Positions 15,973-25,453 of a stretch of 64,000 bases of DNA are shown one piece after another (the first letter of the stretch is position 1; each line of letters begins with the position of its first letter). The DNA lies in NCBI RefSeq assembly GCF_040361435.1, contig NZ_APNL01000003.1:209950-273949 (forward strand), given 5' to 3'. Source of the DNA: Salinisphaera sp002433465. Lineage in GTDB: Bacteria; Pseudomonadota; Gammaproteobacteria; Nevskiales; Salinisphaeraceae. The notes beneath the pieces are model-generated. The model was not told where the DNA came from, searched no databases, and saw only the letters and a list, made by a program, of their open reading frames with translations. A program made the position numbers and the translations under genes.

Positions 15973-17478
15973 ATGGCCGATACCGCTATCGCGGACGCCG
16001 CGGAACAGGTGCTTGCTTCGCGCCCCGACAAGGCCCAGCTGATCGACAAGCTGGTCGCCAAACTCCCGGAACACGTCGTACTGCATGCCGAAGAGGATCT
16101 GCGCCCCTTCGAATGCGATGGCCTGTCCGCCTATCGCAAGCTGCCGATGATCGTGGTGCTGCCCGAGACGATCGAGCAGGTACAGATCGCCATGCAGGTC
16201 TGCTACGCCAATGACGTGGCCGTTGTCGCCCGCGGTGCCGGCACCGGCCTGTCCGGCGGCGCCCTGCCGATGGAAAACGGCGTGCTGTTGTCGCTGGCCA
16301 AGTTCAAACAGATTCTGGATATCGATACCGCCAACCGCCGCGCCACGGTTCAGCCCGGCGTCCGCAATCTCGCGATTTCGGAAGCGGTATCGGATCTCGG
16401 CCTGTACTACGCCCCCGATCCCTCCTCGCAGATCGCCTGTTCGATCGGCGGCAACGTGGCCGAAAACTCGGGCGGCGTGCACTGCCTGAAATACGGTCTG
16501 ACCACGCACAACATCATCGAGCTTGAGATCGTGACCGTCGAAGGCGAGCGCATGACCATCGGCAGCGAGGCGCTGGATACGCCCGGCTACGATCTGCTCG
16601 CGCTGATGACCGGCTCGGAAGGCCTGCTGGGCGTGATCGTCCAGGTGGTGGTCAAACTGCTGCCCAAGCCCGAACGTGCCCAGGTCGTGCTCGCTGCCTT
16701 CGACGACGTGCGCAAGGCCGGCGACGCCGTCGCGGCGATCATTCAGGCGGGTATCGTGCCGGCCGGGCTGGAAATGCTCGATAACCCTGCGATCGTGGCC
16801 ACCGAAGAGTTCGTGCACGCCGACTATCCGACCGACGCCGCGGCGATTCTGCTGTGCGAAGTCGACGGCACCCATGCCGAGGTGGACGAGCATATCGCCG
16901 ACGTACGCGAGGTGGTCGAACGCGAAGGCGCGACCGAAGTTAGGGTGTCGCGCGACGACGCCGAGCGCGCCATCTTCTGGGCCGGCCGCAAGGCGGCGTT
17001 TCCGGCCATGGGCCGGATTTCGCCGGACTACTACTGCATGGATGGCACCATCCCGCGCAAGGCGCTGGCCGACGTACTGATCGGCATCGGCGAGCTGTCC
17101 AAGAAATACGGGCAGCGTGTCGCCAACGTCTTTCATGCCGGCGACGGCAACCTGCACCCGCTGATTCTCTACGATGCGAACATCGAGGGCGAGCTGGAGC
17201 GCACCGAGGAATTCGGCGGCGCGATATGCGAACTGTGCCTGGAACACGGCGGCACGATCACCGGCGAACACGGCGTGGGCGTGGAAAAGATCGACCAGAT
17301 GTGCGTGCAGTTCCCGCCGGACGAACTGACCCAGTTCCATGCCGTCAAGCAGGCGTTCGATAGCAAGGGTCTGCTCAATCCTGGCAAGGCCGTGCCCACG
17401 CTGCACCGCTGTGCCGAATTCGGTGCCATGCACGTACATAACGGTGAACTGCCCTTCCCAGAACTGGAGCGACTGTGA
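15973..17478 (+). CDS. glcD: Glycolate oxidase FAD subunit GlcD
   Basis: FAD-linked catalytic subunit of membrane-associated glycolate oxidase, converting glycolate to glyoxylate and passing electrons to the respiratory chain. The 501-residue protein has the FAD-binding type 4 domain (GAGTGLSGGALP about residue 92-103; SIGGNVAENSGG about 157-168) and the C-terminal FAD-linked oxidase domain (VFHAGDGNLHP, ITGEHGVGVEK). First gene of glcDEF; its stop overlaps the glcE start by 4 bp (17475-17478). No glcC-type regulator is adjacent. Confidence 0.95.
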   Translation: MADTAIADAAEQVLASRPDKAQLIDKLVAKLPEHVVLHAEEDLRPFECDGLSAYRKLPMIVVLPETIEQVQIAMQVCYANDVAVVARGAGTGLSGGALPMENGVLLSLAKFKQILDIDTANRRATVQPGVRNLAISEAVSDLGLYYAPDPSSQIACSIGGNVAENSGGVHCLKYGLTTHNIIELEIVTVEGERMTIGSEALDTPGYDLLALMTGSEGLLGVIVQVVVKLLPKPERAQVVLAAFDDVRKAGDAVAAIIQAGIVPAGLEMLDNPAIVATEEFVHADYPTDAAAILLCEVDGTHAEVDEHIADVREVVEREGATEVRVSRDDAERAIFWAGRKAAFPAMGRISPDYYCMDGTIPRKALADVLIGIGELSKKYGQRVANVFHAGDGNLHPLILYDANIEGELERTEEFGGAICELCLEHGGTITGEHGVGVEKIDQMCVQFPPDELTQFHAVKQAFDSKGLLNPGKAVPTLHRCAEFGAMHVHNGELPFPELERL

Positions 17479-18539
17479 CGACCTCTGCCGATCAGAGCCA
17501 ACAACTGAGCGAGCGCGTAACCGAGGCGTTCGCCCACGCCACGCCGTTGCATCTGCGCGGCAGCGGCAGCAAGGATTTCCTCGGCGAAGCCGTCGATGGC
17601 GAAACCCTCGATGTGACCGGCCATGCCGGCGTGGTGAACTACGAGCCCGGCGAACTGGTGATGACCGCGCGCGCGGGCACGCCGCTGGCCGAGCTAGAAA
17701 AGGTATTGGCCGACGCGCACCAGATGCTGGCCTTCGAGCCGCCGCATTTCGGCGCCAACGCCACCCTGGGCGGGACCATCGCCACCGGCCTGTCCGGCCC
17801 GGCGCGGCCTTTCGCCGGCGCGGCACGCGACTTCGTGCTGGGCTGTCGGATCATCAACGGCCAGGGCCAGATACTGCGCTTCGGCGGCGAGGTGATGAAG
17901 AACGTGGCCGGGTACGACCTGTCGCGGCTGATGGCCGGCGCCTACGGCACCCTGGGCGTGTTGCTCGACGTGAGCCTGAAGGTGCTGCCCGTCGCGCGTA
18001 CCCAGATTACGCGGGTGTTCGAACACAGCGCTGCCCAGGCGCTCCAGCAGATCAGCGACTGGCAGCGCAAACCCTGGCCCATCACCGCGGCCTACTGGGA
18101 AGACGGCAAGACGTATCTGCGACTGGCCGGGGCGACATCGTCGGTGGACTCCGCCTGCGAGAAGCTCGGCGGCGAAACGCTCGACGACGACACCTCGTTC
18201 TGGCGCGCGGTACGTGAGCACGAGCGTCCCTTCTTTGCGAGCGACGATCGCCCGCTGTGGCGTGTTTCCCTGCCCCCGGCCGCCGCCATGCTCGATATCG
18301 ACGGCGATTGTGTGATCGACTGGGGCGGCGCCCAGCGCTGGGTGCAGACCGATATGGAGGCCGTGGCCCTGCGTCGTGTCGTCAAGGACGCCGGCGGCCA
18401 TGCCACGGTCTATCGCGGCGATGCGCAACCGCGCTTTCATCCGATGGGCGAATCGATCCTGGCCCTGCAACAGCGCCTGAAAAAATCCATGGATCCGGCC
18501 GGCATCCTGAATCCGGGCCGTATCTACCCCGAGCTTTAG
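17475..18539 (+). CDS. glcE: Glycolate oxidase subunit GlcE
   Basis: Second FAD-binding subunit of glycolate oxidase, 354 residues, sharing the type 4 FAD fold but lacking the full C-terminal oxidase domain, as usual for GlcE. Motifs include LRGSGSKDFLG near the N-terminus, NATLGGTIATGLSGP and GGEVMKNVAGYDLSRLMAG. It starts with a GTG at 17475 overlapping the glcD stop and ends 13 bp before glcF, so all three are one transcript. Confidence 0.94.
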   Translation: MTTSADQSQQLSERVTEAFAHATPLHLRGSGSKDFLGEAVDGETLDVTGHAGVVNYEPGELVMTARAGTPLAELEKVLADAHQMLAFEPPHFGANATLGGTIATGLSGPARPFAGAARDFVLGCRIINGQGQILRFGGEVMKNVAGYDLSRLMAGAYGTLGVLLDVSLKVLPVARTQITRVFEHSAAQALQQISDWQRKPWPITAAYWEDGKTYLRLAGATSSVDSACEKLGGETLDDDTSFWRAVREHERPFFASDDRPLWRVSLPPAAAMLDIDGDCVIDWGGAQRWVQTDMEAVALRRVVKDAGGHATVYRGDAQPRFHPMGESILALQQRLKKSMDPAGILNPGRIYPEL

Positions 18540-18552
18540 ACGAGCCTTTACC

Positions 18553-19785
18553 ATGCAGACTTCCATCATCCCGCAATTGCGTGATACCCCGGACGGCCAA
18601 GAAGCCGATCGTATTCTGCGTGCCTGTACGCACTGCGGTTTCTGTACCGCGACCTGTCCCACCTATCAGTTGCTGGGCGACGAACGCGATAGCCCGCGCG
18701 GGCGTATCTATCTGATCAAGCAGGTACTCGAAGGCGAGAAACCGACGCAGAAGACGCAGACGCATCTGGACCGTTGCCTGACCTGTCGCGCCTGCGAAAC
18801 CACCTGTCCGTCGGGCGTGGAATACGCCAAGCTCGCCGATATCGGCCGCGAACTGGTCGAGCAGCAGGTCGAGCGCCCGCGCCACGAACGCGTGCTGCGC
18901 TGGCTGTTGCGCCATATCGTGGCCTATCGCAACCGCTTCGCCTTCTTTTTCGCCCTCGGCCATCTGTTCAAGCCGCTGCTGATGGGCCCGCTCGCGCCGC
19001 TCAAGCAGAAGATGCCGCCGCGGCGTAAGGCCCTGGCATGGCCCAAGGCCGAGAATGCACAACGCACCATGCTCGTGCTCGACGGTTGCGTGCAGCCGGT
19101 CGCCGCGCCCAATACCAATGCCCATGCGGCGCGCATCTTCTCCCAGCTGGGTGTGCGCCTGGTTGCACCCAAGGCCAGCGGCTGCTGTGGCGCGCTTTCC
19201 CAGCATCTGTCACATCGCGAAGAGGCCAACGACTTCGCACGCCGTAACATCGACGCCTGGTGGCCCTATATCGAGGACGGCGCCGAGGCGATCGTGCTCA
19301 CCGCCAGCGGCTGTGGTGCCTCGGTGGTCGAGTACGGGCATATGCTGCGCAACGACCCGGAATACGCCGAGAAAGCCGCGCGCGTATCGGCGCTGGCGCG
19401 CGATTTGAGCGACGTGCTTGCCGAAGAAGACCTCAGCCAGCTTGGCGACCTCGGCCACGGCCGACAGGTGGCCTACCACCCGCCGTGCACGCTGCAGAAT
19501 GCACCGCAGCTGCACGACAACGTCGCCGAAATTCTTACCCAGGCGGGTTATCAACTGACCCACGTCCGCGATCCGCACCTGTGCTGCGGCTCGGCCGGGA
19601 CCTATTCCATCCTGCAGCCGACCATGGCCAACGAGCTGCGCTCGAACAAGCTGGCGTCGCTGCAGGCGGGCGAGCCGGACGTCATCGTGACCGCCAATAT
19701 CGGCTGCCAGCTGCATCTGGAATCCGCCGCCGGCGTGCCGGTGCGTCACTGGATCGAACTGCTGGAACCGGCCGCCGCGGCCTGA
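18553..19785 (+). CDS. glcF: Glycolate oxidase iron-sulfur subunit GlcF
   Basis: Electron-transfer subunit of glycolate oxidase, 410 residues. Two ferredoxin-type 4Fe-4S motifs are intact: CTHCGFCTATCP (Cys25, 28, 31, 35) and CLTCRACETTCP (about residue 76-87). Two CCG heterodisulfide-reductase-like domains follow, seen as SGCCGALSQH and HLCCGSAGTYS. It closes the glcDEF operon; no malate synthase or glycolate permease follows. Confidence 0.96.
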   Translation: MQTSIIPQLRDTPDGQEADRILRACTHCGFCTATCPTYQLLGDERDSPRGRIYLIKQVLEGEKPTQKTQTHLDRCLTCRACETTCPSGVEYAKLADIGRELVEQQVERPRHERVLRWLLRHIVAYRNRFAFFFALGHLFKPLLMGPLAPLKQKMPPRRKALAWPKAENAQRTMLVLDGCVQPVAAPNTNAHAARIFSQLGVRLVAPKASGCCGALSQHLSHREEANDFARRNIDAWWPYIEDGAEAIVLTASGCGASVVEYGHMLRNDPEYAEKAARVSALARDLSDVLAEEDLSQLGDLGHGRQVAYHPPCTLQNAPQLHDNVAEILTQAGYQLTHVRDPHLCCGSAGTYSILQPTMANELRSNKLASLQAGEPDVIVTANIGCQLHLESAAGVPVRHWIELLEPAAAA

Positions 19786-19800
19786 GTACTACCCTGCCCC

Positions 19801-19824
19801 CTGGCCGGCCTCTGCGCCGGCCAG
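19801..19824 (+). terminator. GC-rich hairpin after glcF
   Basis: CTGGCCGGC and GCCGGCCAG form an inverted repeat with a short loop 15 bp past the glcF stop. There is no strong T run (only CCCTTG follows), so it may be a weak terminator or an mRNA-stabilising hairpin. Confidence 0.5.
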
Positions 19825-19920
19825 GCCCTTGTCGACAGGCGGTAAGCCCGCAGGGAAACTGATCCTCCGAGCGATTCGAGCCGCGATCGCCGGATTGGGA
19901 TCGGGGGCTGCGTTCTTATG

Positions 19921-20165
19921 TTGGATTACGCTGCGCTAATCCAACCTACGCCCTGCCCGGCCTTCGGGGTCTTCATTCGCGCTATCGGCGGTCGGTTGCA
20001 GACTCTAATCGATCCGGCGTTAACACGCACCGGAACCGGCGCGTTGCCGCGTAGGTTGGTTTAGGCCGCAGGCCGTAAACCAACACGGAACGAGGTTGTG
20101 AGGCCGTTCGAGCCGCGATCGCCGAATGGGGGTATCGGGACTGCGTTCCCTTGTTGGCTTACGCT
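19921..20165. repeat. REPIN-like element between glcF and the PerM-family gene
   Basis: A TTGGATTA...TAATCCAACCTAC arm fills 19921-19950. A facing arm starting GTAGGTTGG and containing GGCCGCAGGCCGTAAACCAAC runs about 20051-20093. A partial third arm (TTGTTGGCTTACGCTGAAC) ends near 20170. The flanks before the first and third arms share GAGCCGCGATCGCCG and CTGCGTTC, showing that the repeat unit extends beyond the arms. No gene lies in 19786-20229. Confidence 0.85.
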
Positions 20166-20229
20166 GAACTCACCCATCCGGCCGGCGCTGCCCCGCCGGG
20201 CGCGAGGCGCCGCGCGAGAGCGGCGACAG

Positions 20230-21324
20230 TTACGAGGCCTCCTGAGCGTCGCGCTCGTTATCGAGCTCTGGCAGCACGGCTTCTCTGCGCGGCCATGCCT
20301 TGATGACGGCATGGACCACCGTCGCCAGCGGGATCGCGAAGAACACGCCCCAGAAGCCCCATATACCGCCGAAGAAGAGCACCGCCGTGATAATGGCCAC
20401 CGGATGCAGATCCACCGCTTCCGAGAAGAGCACGGGCACCAGCAGATTGCCGTCGACCATCTGCAATATGGCGTAGGCGATCAGCACGTATACCGTCTGT
20501 GCCTCGAAGCCCCACTGCGCATACGCCACCAGCATTACCGGCACGGTCATGCCGAACGCGCCGATATAGGGCACCAGGACCGAGAAGCCGACCAGCGCGG
20601 AGAGCAGCATCGCGTACTTGAGCCCGAGCAGCGAGAACACGATATAGGCGGCAATCCAGACGATCACGATTTCCAGCGCCTTGCCACGCACGTAGTTGCC
20701 CAGCTGGGCGTTCACGTCGGCCCAAACGTTGCGCACCAGGCGTCCGTTGCGCGGGCCGAAATTCGCGAACCAGCGCAGAATCAGTGCCTTGTCGCGCAGC
20801 ATGAAGAAGACCATGAGCGGCACGAGCAACAGGTAGACCGACAGATACAGCAGGCTCATGCCGACCACCAGCGAGCGGCTGACCACAGTCTGGCGTAGCG
20901 AGCCCACATCGAACGTCATGCTGTTGATCATGGCGTTGATCTGGTCGTCGGTGATCAGCGCCGGGTAACGCTCGGGTAAAGCGGCAATCCATTCCTGCGC
21001 CCGACTGATCAGACTGGGGACCTCGGTGAGCACCTGGCCGGCCTGACGGGTCAGTAGCGGCAGCAGCGCGAAACTCACCCATACCACGCCGATCAACAAC
21101 GCGGTGGACAACAGGGCCGCGCCCAGCCAGCGGGGCACGTTGACGCGTTCGAGCCAGAGCACCGGTGAATCCAGCAGATAGGCCACTACGACGGCAGCCA
21201 GTACCGGCGTGAGCAGCGTGCCGAACACCATCACCAACACCAGCGCACTGACAAGAATCAACGCGAGTGCAACCACCTGCGGATCCGAGAAGTGGCGGCT
21301 GAACCATTCGCGCACGACGTTCAT
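20230..21324 (-). CDS. AI-2E family transporter (PerM-like permease)
   Basis: A 364-residue polytopic inner-membrane protein of the AI-2E/PerM family. N-terminal helices (VVALALILVSALVLVMVF, AAVVVAYLLDSPVLWLERV), a periplasmic central region, and C-terminal helices containing the family-typical SVLVPYIGAFGMTVP and GFWGVFFAIPLATVVHAVI are visible. Family members export diverse small molecules or ions; the substrate here cannot be told. It is transcribed alone, convergent with glcDEF and divergent from the BepA-like gene. Confidence 0.9.
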   Translation of the reverse strand: MNVVREWFSRHFSDPQVVALALILVSALVLVMVFGTLLTPVLAAVVVAYLLDSPVLWLERVNVPRWLGAALLSTALLIGVVWVSFALLPLLTRQAGQVLTEVPSLISRAQEWIAALPERYPALITDDQINAMINSMTFDVGSLRQTVVSRSLVVGMSLLYLSVYLLLVPLMVFFMLRDKALILRWFANFGPRNGRLVRNVWADVNAQLGNYVRGKALEIVIVWIAAYIVFSLLGLKYAMLLSALVGFSVLVPYIGAFGMTVPVMLVAYAQWGFEAQTVYVLIAYAILQMVDGNLLVPVLFSEAVDLHPVAIITAVLFFGGIWGFWGVFFAIPLATVVHAVIKAWPRREAVLPELDNERDAQEAS

Positions 21325-21913
21325 CGCTGCCCCCGCGTACCGACTGGCATCGCGCCTTGCGTCAAGACGAATGGAGAAAACAATAGCTTCGGCACGTCGG
21401 CTCCTGTGTGCTGGCGCGCGGTTTGCGAACCCGCATGCTGAATATTAGTCCGGCCATAAAGCAGGCGACTCGGTCTGTTTTTTTCAACGTCATTGAAAAG
21501 TAGATGCCGGCACCTGTGCGTCGCTTCTTTCGATGGCTGCGCGGGCGCTGGTCGCGGCGCTCATGCGTTCGCACACGCACGTCATCAACCCGAAACAACT
21601 TCTATTTTCATGCCGGATTAATAACATGCGCGAACCGCTGCTGTATGACAGCAATCGCGCTGCCCCTCGAAAAGGCGTCGTACGTCGGGTGGCAGACATG
21701 CCAGGGCCGGCCCCATCCCTGCCAAGACGTGGCACTACCAGTGGCACCAAGCCGACTTACGTTACGGACATGCGTTGGTCTGCAAAACACGGGCACAAAC
21801 GTATATGGCTCAGTCAGAAGTTCTCTGATCGCGCCAGTTTAATCGAATGAACGAAACACGCTAATCTGGGGTCTGAAGTTCATGCGCCCAACCGCTGCCA
21901 ACATGGCCCACTC
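21325..21913. other. 589-bp intergenic region with no recognisable feature
   Basis: Lies between divergent PerM-like and BepA-like genes and so should contain both promoters. It is less GC-rich in patches (CTGTTTTTTTCAACGTCATTG near 21477; AACAACTTCTATTTTCATG near 21592). Short open frames here show no family resemblance. I see none of the dispersed repeats and no RNA gene. Confidence 0.5.
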
Positions 21914-23407
21914 GTGATTTTTGGTTCGCACCGCTCGACCCGTTTTTCGGTCCTGCTGATGGCCTGTCTGTTGACTGTCAGCACGCTCGTGAGCGCGCGC
22001 GATTACCAGCTGCCCAGCATCGGACAGCCGGCGGACAACTACATGTCGCCAGCCGAAGAGCAGAAGGTCGGGCTGCAGGTTGTGGCTCAGCTGCTGGCGC
22101 GCCATCTGATCATCGAGGACGTTCAGCTGCGCGAATACCTCACCCGTGTGGGAACGCGCCTGGCCAAGCATACCGACGCCGATGCCAGCGCGTTTCGGTT
22201 CTACCCGATCAATAGCGGTCAAATCAACGCCTTTGCGCTGCCGGGCGGCTATATCGGGATCAACGCCGGTCTGATTACCGAAACCGACAACGAAAGCGAG
22301 CTGGCCGGCGTGATGGGCCACGAAATGGCCCATGTCACCCAGCGTCATATCGCCCGCCAGATCGAAGCAACCTCCGGCATGGGCTGGGCGACGGCAGCCG
22401 CCATTCTGGTCGCCGCGATCGCCGGCGGCGGCGATCCGGACGCCCTCACCGCGGCGGTGACCGCCGGCGTGTCCAATCTCAACCAGCAGCAGACCAACTT
22501 CACCCGCGCCCACGAGTTCGAGGCCGACCGTATCGGCATACGAACCATGGCCGAATCGGGTTTCGACCCGGACGCCATGGCAAGCTTCTTCGAGAAAATG
22601 CAGCGGCGCTCGCGCCTGTACGGCAACCAGCTACCCGATATCCTGCTGTCGCATCCGGTGAGCAACACACGCATGGCCGAAGCCGAAGTCCGCGCGCGCG
22701 ACTATGCCAATACCCGGGTGCAGGAGAGCGATACCTACGCGCTCATGAAGGAACGCGCGCGCGTGCTCGTGAGCAAACAGTACGGTGAGCTGCTGCGCTA
22801 CTACGAGCAGCGCCGCCGCGACGAAGGCCCCAAGCCGGCCCTGGACTACGGCTATGCGCTCACACTGCTGCAGCTCGGCCGCAGCGATGACGCCATTGCC
22901 CTGCTCGAGCCGCTGGCGACCCAGGGGCCGTCGCATGCCGCCTATACCCTGGCCCTGGCCCAGGCCCGTCGCCAGTCCGGACAGACCCAAAAAGCACGCG
23001 AGCTGCTCGAACAGGCCCGGACCGCCTTTCCCGACAGTGCCGCGGTCAAGCTCGACTATGCCGAGTTCCTGATGGATACCGGCGATGCGCAGGCCGTACG
23101 GTCGTTTCTATTGCAGGACCGCGCCCTGCTCGAGCAATCCGCCGACGCACAACAGATGCTCGCGCGCGTGGCCGGCGACCAGGGCAATCTCGGCGAGGCC
23201 TACTATCGACAGGCCAAATACTACGAGTTGCGCGGCGCCTATGGCCCGGCCATCAACCAGCTGCGCACCGCGCTTCAAACAACCGAGCTGAACGCCTTCG
23301 ACAAGGCACGCCTGCGGGCGCTGCTGGACCAAATGGTGAAGTCCTGTCATCGCGCCTGGTCGGAACGCGAATGCCGCGAACAGGTGGCCGCAGACGCCCG
23401 CTACTGA
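21914..23407 (+). CDS. bepA: BepA-like periplasmic M48 metalloprotease/chaperone with TPR
   Basis: Periplasmic zinc metalloprotease involved in outer-membrane protein assembly and quality control (BepA/YfgC group). The 497-residue protein has a signal peptide (VLLMACLLTVSTLVSA), the M48 active site HEMAH (HEMAHVTQRH, about residue 137) with the third ligand in HEFEADRIG, and a C-terminal TPR superhelix (about 290-470). Start is GTG at 21914 giving a basic n-region; an in-frame ATG at 21959 would shorten the signal peptide. Monocistronic. Confidence 0.93.
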   Translation: MIFGSHRSTRFSVLLMACLLTVSTLVSARDYQLPSIGQPADNYMSPAEEQKVGLQVVAQLLARHLIIEDVQLREYLTRVGTRLAKHTDADASAFRFYPINSGQINAFALPGGYIGINAGLITETDNESELAGVMGHEMAHVTQRHIARQIEATSGMGWATAAAILVAAIAGGGDPDALTAAVTAGVSNLNQQQTNFTRAHEFEADRIGIRTMAESGFDPDAMASFFEKMQRRSRLYGNQLPDILLSHPVSNTRMAEAEVRARDYANTRVQESDTYALMKERARVLVSKQYGELLRYYEQRRRDEGPKPALDYGYALTLLQLGRSDDAIALLEPLATQGPSHAAYTLALAQARRQSGQTQKARELLEQARTAFPDSAAVKLDYAEFLMDTGDAQAVRSFLLQDRALLEQSADAQQMLARVAGDQGNLGEAYYRQAKYYELRGAYGPAINQLRTALQTTELNAFDKARLRALLDQMVKSCHRAWSERECREQVAADARY

Positions 23408-23502
23408 GCCCTTGTTGGGGACCGCAGCCCTTGCCGGCTTGCCGGGTCCCGCGGTTCGACACCCGCGCGCAGCGCGCCGTATCGCCGTAGTGGCCGGCGT
23501 CG

Positions 23503-24702
23503 CTAGCGTGCGGATCGACCCGGCCCGGACTCCACCGGGCGTACGTCGCGGGTCGGCACGATCGTATTCCACTGTCGACAGCTCGGGCACTGCCAATGCA
23601 GATAGCGCCCGGAAAAGCCGCACTGGCCGCAGTGATAGGTGGGCTGGCGCTCGATGATCTGGCCCAGCGACTGGCGCAGGCTATCCAGCGGCCCGGTGAG
23701 GGTGCTGCGCGTCTGCGACCAGGTCAGGTCGAGCAGATGGTAGAAACCGATCCAGTTCGGCTCGGTCTGCAGATACTGCGAGATATGCGCGATCGCCTCG
23801 TCCGTTTTCTGTTGTCGATGCAGAAAGCGCGCATAGGCCACATGCGGGTGCGCGCCGTCGTAGAGCGGCATCAGCTCGCGCAGGAACTGGGCATAGCCGG
23901 ACGGATCGTCGAGCGCGTCGAAACAACGCCGCATCGGTTCAATGATTTCACTGATGAAGTCGACGTCCTGGCGCATCACCTGCCGATAGATGCGGATAGC
24001 GCCGCGAAAATCCTCGGCCTGTTCTGCCATGAGCCCGCCGATCAGGCTCGCACGCGCACAGTCGCGAAAGGATTGCCGCGCGGACTTGAGATGGTTGCGC
24101 GCTTCGTCGCGCTGGCCGGCGTTGCGTGCCTGCTCCGCCAGCTCGCAGAAATACTGGGCAATGACCGGGCGTAGCGACGTGCCGCGTACCGTCTCCAGCC
24201 GCCGCGTCGTGCTGATGGATTGATCCCAGTCGCGCTCCTGTTCATAGATCGCGATCAGGCCCGAGAGTGAGCGTTCGAGGAACAGATTCTGATCGGCCAG
24301 CTCGCGAAACAGCCCTTCGGCACGATCCAGCACGCCGGCGCGCAGGTAATCCTGGGCCAGTTCGTAGCGGGCCTGGTTACGATGGATGGCCTTCAGGTTG
24401 GGCCGGGCGACCAGGTTCTGGTGCATGCGCAGAGCGCGGTCCACCTCGCCCTGGCGACGAAACAGATTACCCAGGGCCAGATGCGTCTCCGCGGTGTCGT
24501 TATCGACCTCGAGTACGCGTACGAAGGTGGCGATCGCCTGATCTGCGTCTTCGTTGACGAGCTGGCTGATACCGCGCAGATAGTCGGCGTTGACCGGTGG
24601 CGTGGATTCCTCTCGGCCGTCAGCGCGCCCCCGCACATACCAGCCGGACGCCGCTGCCAGCGGCAGCAGAGCCAATAGAACCAACCAGATGCCATCAAGC
24701 AT
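23503..24702 (-). CDS. lapB: Lipopolysaccharide assembly protein LapB (YciM)
   Basis: Inner-membrane-anchored TPR protein that directs FtsH to degrade LpxC, balancing LPS synthesis. The 399-residue protein starts at ATG 24702 with one membrane helix (LDGIWLVLLALLPLAAASGWY), then many TPR repeats, and ends with a rubredoxin-like metal site: CGQCGF, then WQCPSCRQW about 13 residues later. The start overlaps the lapA stop by 8 bp. It closes the rpsA-ihfB-lapA-lapB end of the long minus-strand series. Confidence 0.96.
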   Translation of the reverse strand: MLDGIWLVLLALLPLAAASGWYVRGRADGREESTPPVNADYLRGISQLVNEDADQAIATFVRVLEVDNDTAETHLALGNLFRRQGEVDRALRMHQNLVARPNLKAIHRNQARYELAQDYLRAGVLDRAEGLFRELADQNLFLERSLSGLIAIYEQERDWDQSISTTRRLETVRGTSLRPVIAQYFCELAEQARNAGQRDEARNHLKSARQSFRDCARASLIGGLMAEQAEDFRGAIRIYRQVMRQDVDFISEIIEPMRRCFDALDDPSGYAQFLRELMPLYDGAHPHVAYARFLHRQQKTDEAIAHISQYLQTEPNWIGFYHLLDLTWSQTRSTLTGPLDSLRQSLGQIIERQPTYHCGQCGFSGRYLHWQCPSCRQWNTIVPTRDVRPVESGPGRSAR

Positions 24703-24985
24703 CGTGAATGGGCATGCTCCGCAGATTGGATATCTCGGTCTGGGCGTCCTTGAGACGACGCCGCGCGCTCGTGAGCTGAGCACGTAGCCGAGTGATCTTG
24801 CCAACACAAACGATGGCAGCGATGGCGAGGCCCAGAACGAATGCCACGACGAGCAGAACCACCAGCGGTGCTTCGGTCGTGGTCCAGAGCAGATCGATCG
24901 AAACCAGATCGTAGTTGAAGAACCCGAACGCCACGCCCAAGACGAGCCCCACGACCACGATCAGATTACGAATCAGGCGTAGCAT
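24695..24985 (-). CDS. lapA: Lipopolysaccharide assembly protein LapA (DUF1049)
   Basis: A 96-residue inner-membrane protein with two hydrophobic helices (LIVVVGLVLGVAFGFFNYD and APLVVLLVVAFVLGLAIAA) and a C-terminal basic coiled segment (LRAQLTSARRRLKDAQ), the standard LapA layout. Partner of LapB in LPS homeostasis. It sits 58 bp after ihfB and overlaps lapB by 8 bp. Confidence 0.94.
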   Translation of the reverse strand: MLRLIRNLIVVVGLVLGVAFGFFNYDLVSIDLLWTTTEAPLVVLLVVAFVLGLAIAAIVCVGKITRLRAQLTSARRRLKDAQTEISNLRSMPIHDA

Positions 24986-25043
24986 TTAATTCCCGTTGCT
25001 TGTGCGGGCGACGCCGCCCTTCGACACAGGCGGTTATAGCCAG

Positions 25044-25331
25044 CTATGAATGGTTTGTGTTGACCCGTTCGCGCAATTCCTTGCCGGGTTTGAAATGCGG
25101 CACGTACTTGCGCGGAATGTCGACGGATTCGCCGGTTTTCGGGTTACGACCACGCCGCGCAGGACGATGGTGAACCGAAAAACTGCCAAATCCACGAATC
25201 TCCACGCGGCCGCCTTCCGCCAGCTCGGCGATCACGTCGTCGAGTAGAAGTTTTACCGCCAGTTCCACGTCACGGTGCGACATATGCGCCTGACGCTGGA
25301 CCAGCCGTTCGATCAGCTCCGATTTAGTCAT
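25044..25331 (-). CDS. ihfB: Integration host factor subunit beta
   Basis: DNA-bending nucleoid protein subunit, 95 residues, partner of IhfA (not in this window). The N-terminus MTKSELIERL and the beta-arm region (GFGSFSVHHRPARRGRNP) with the PRKYVPHFKPGKELRERVN C-terminus are standard IHF/HU features. The His-His in the arm start is typical of IhfB. It follows rpsA, as in E. coli. Confidence 0.97.
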   Translation of the reverse strand: MTKSELIERLVQRQAHMSHRDVELAVKLLLDDVIAELAEGGRVEIRGFGSFSVHHRPARRGRNPKTGESVDIPRKYVPHFKPGKELRERVNTNHS

Positions 25332-25399
25332 CCAGCGTCCTCTCCCTGGAAACGCCGCCCCCGAATCATGCCCCTTGGCACGCCCCTGATGAGAAGGTA

Positions 25400-25434
25400 G
25401 TTAAAACGCGGGGCGCGTGCAAGCGCCCCGCGTT
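25400..25434 (-). terminator. Intrinsic terminator between rpsA and ihfB
   Basis: A perfect 12-bp stem AACGCGGGGCGC / GCGCCCCGCGTT with a 6-nt loop lies just after the rpsA stop. On the minus strand it is followed by TTTTAACTA. It likely ends most rpsA transcripts, with ihfB expressed by read-through or from its own promoter in 25332-25399. Confidence 0.8.
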
Positions 25435-25453
25435 ATTTTCGACCGCGATATTT

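Noticed and set aside
14899..17826. Long open frame (about 975 codons) on the minus strand across phoH2 and glcD
   Set aside because: It is antisense to two well-conserved genes and its composition is that of a high-GC codon shadow, with no domain.
21504..21842. Possible small gene in the PerM-BepA gap
   Set aside because: The 112-residue frame has no ribosome site, no conserved-looking segment and overlaps another open frame of the same size.
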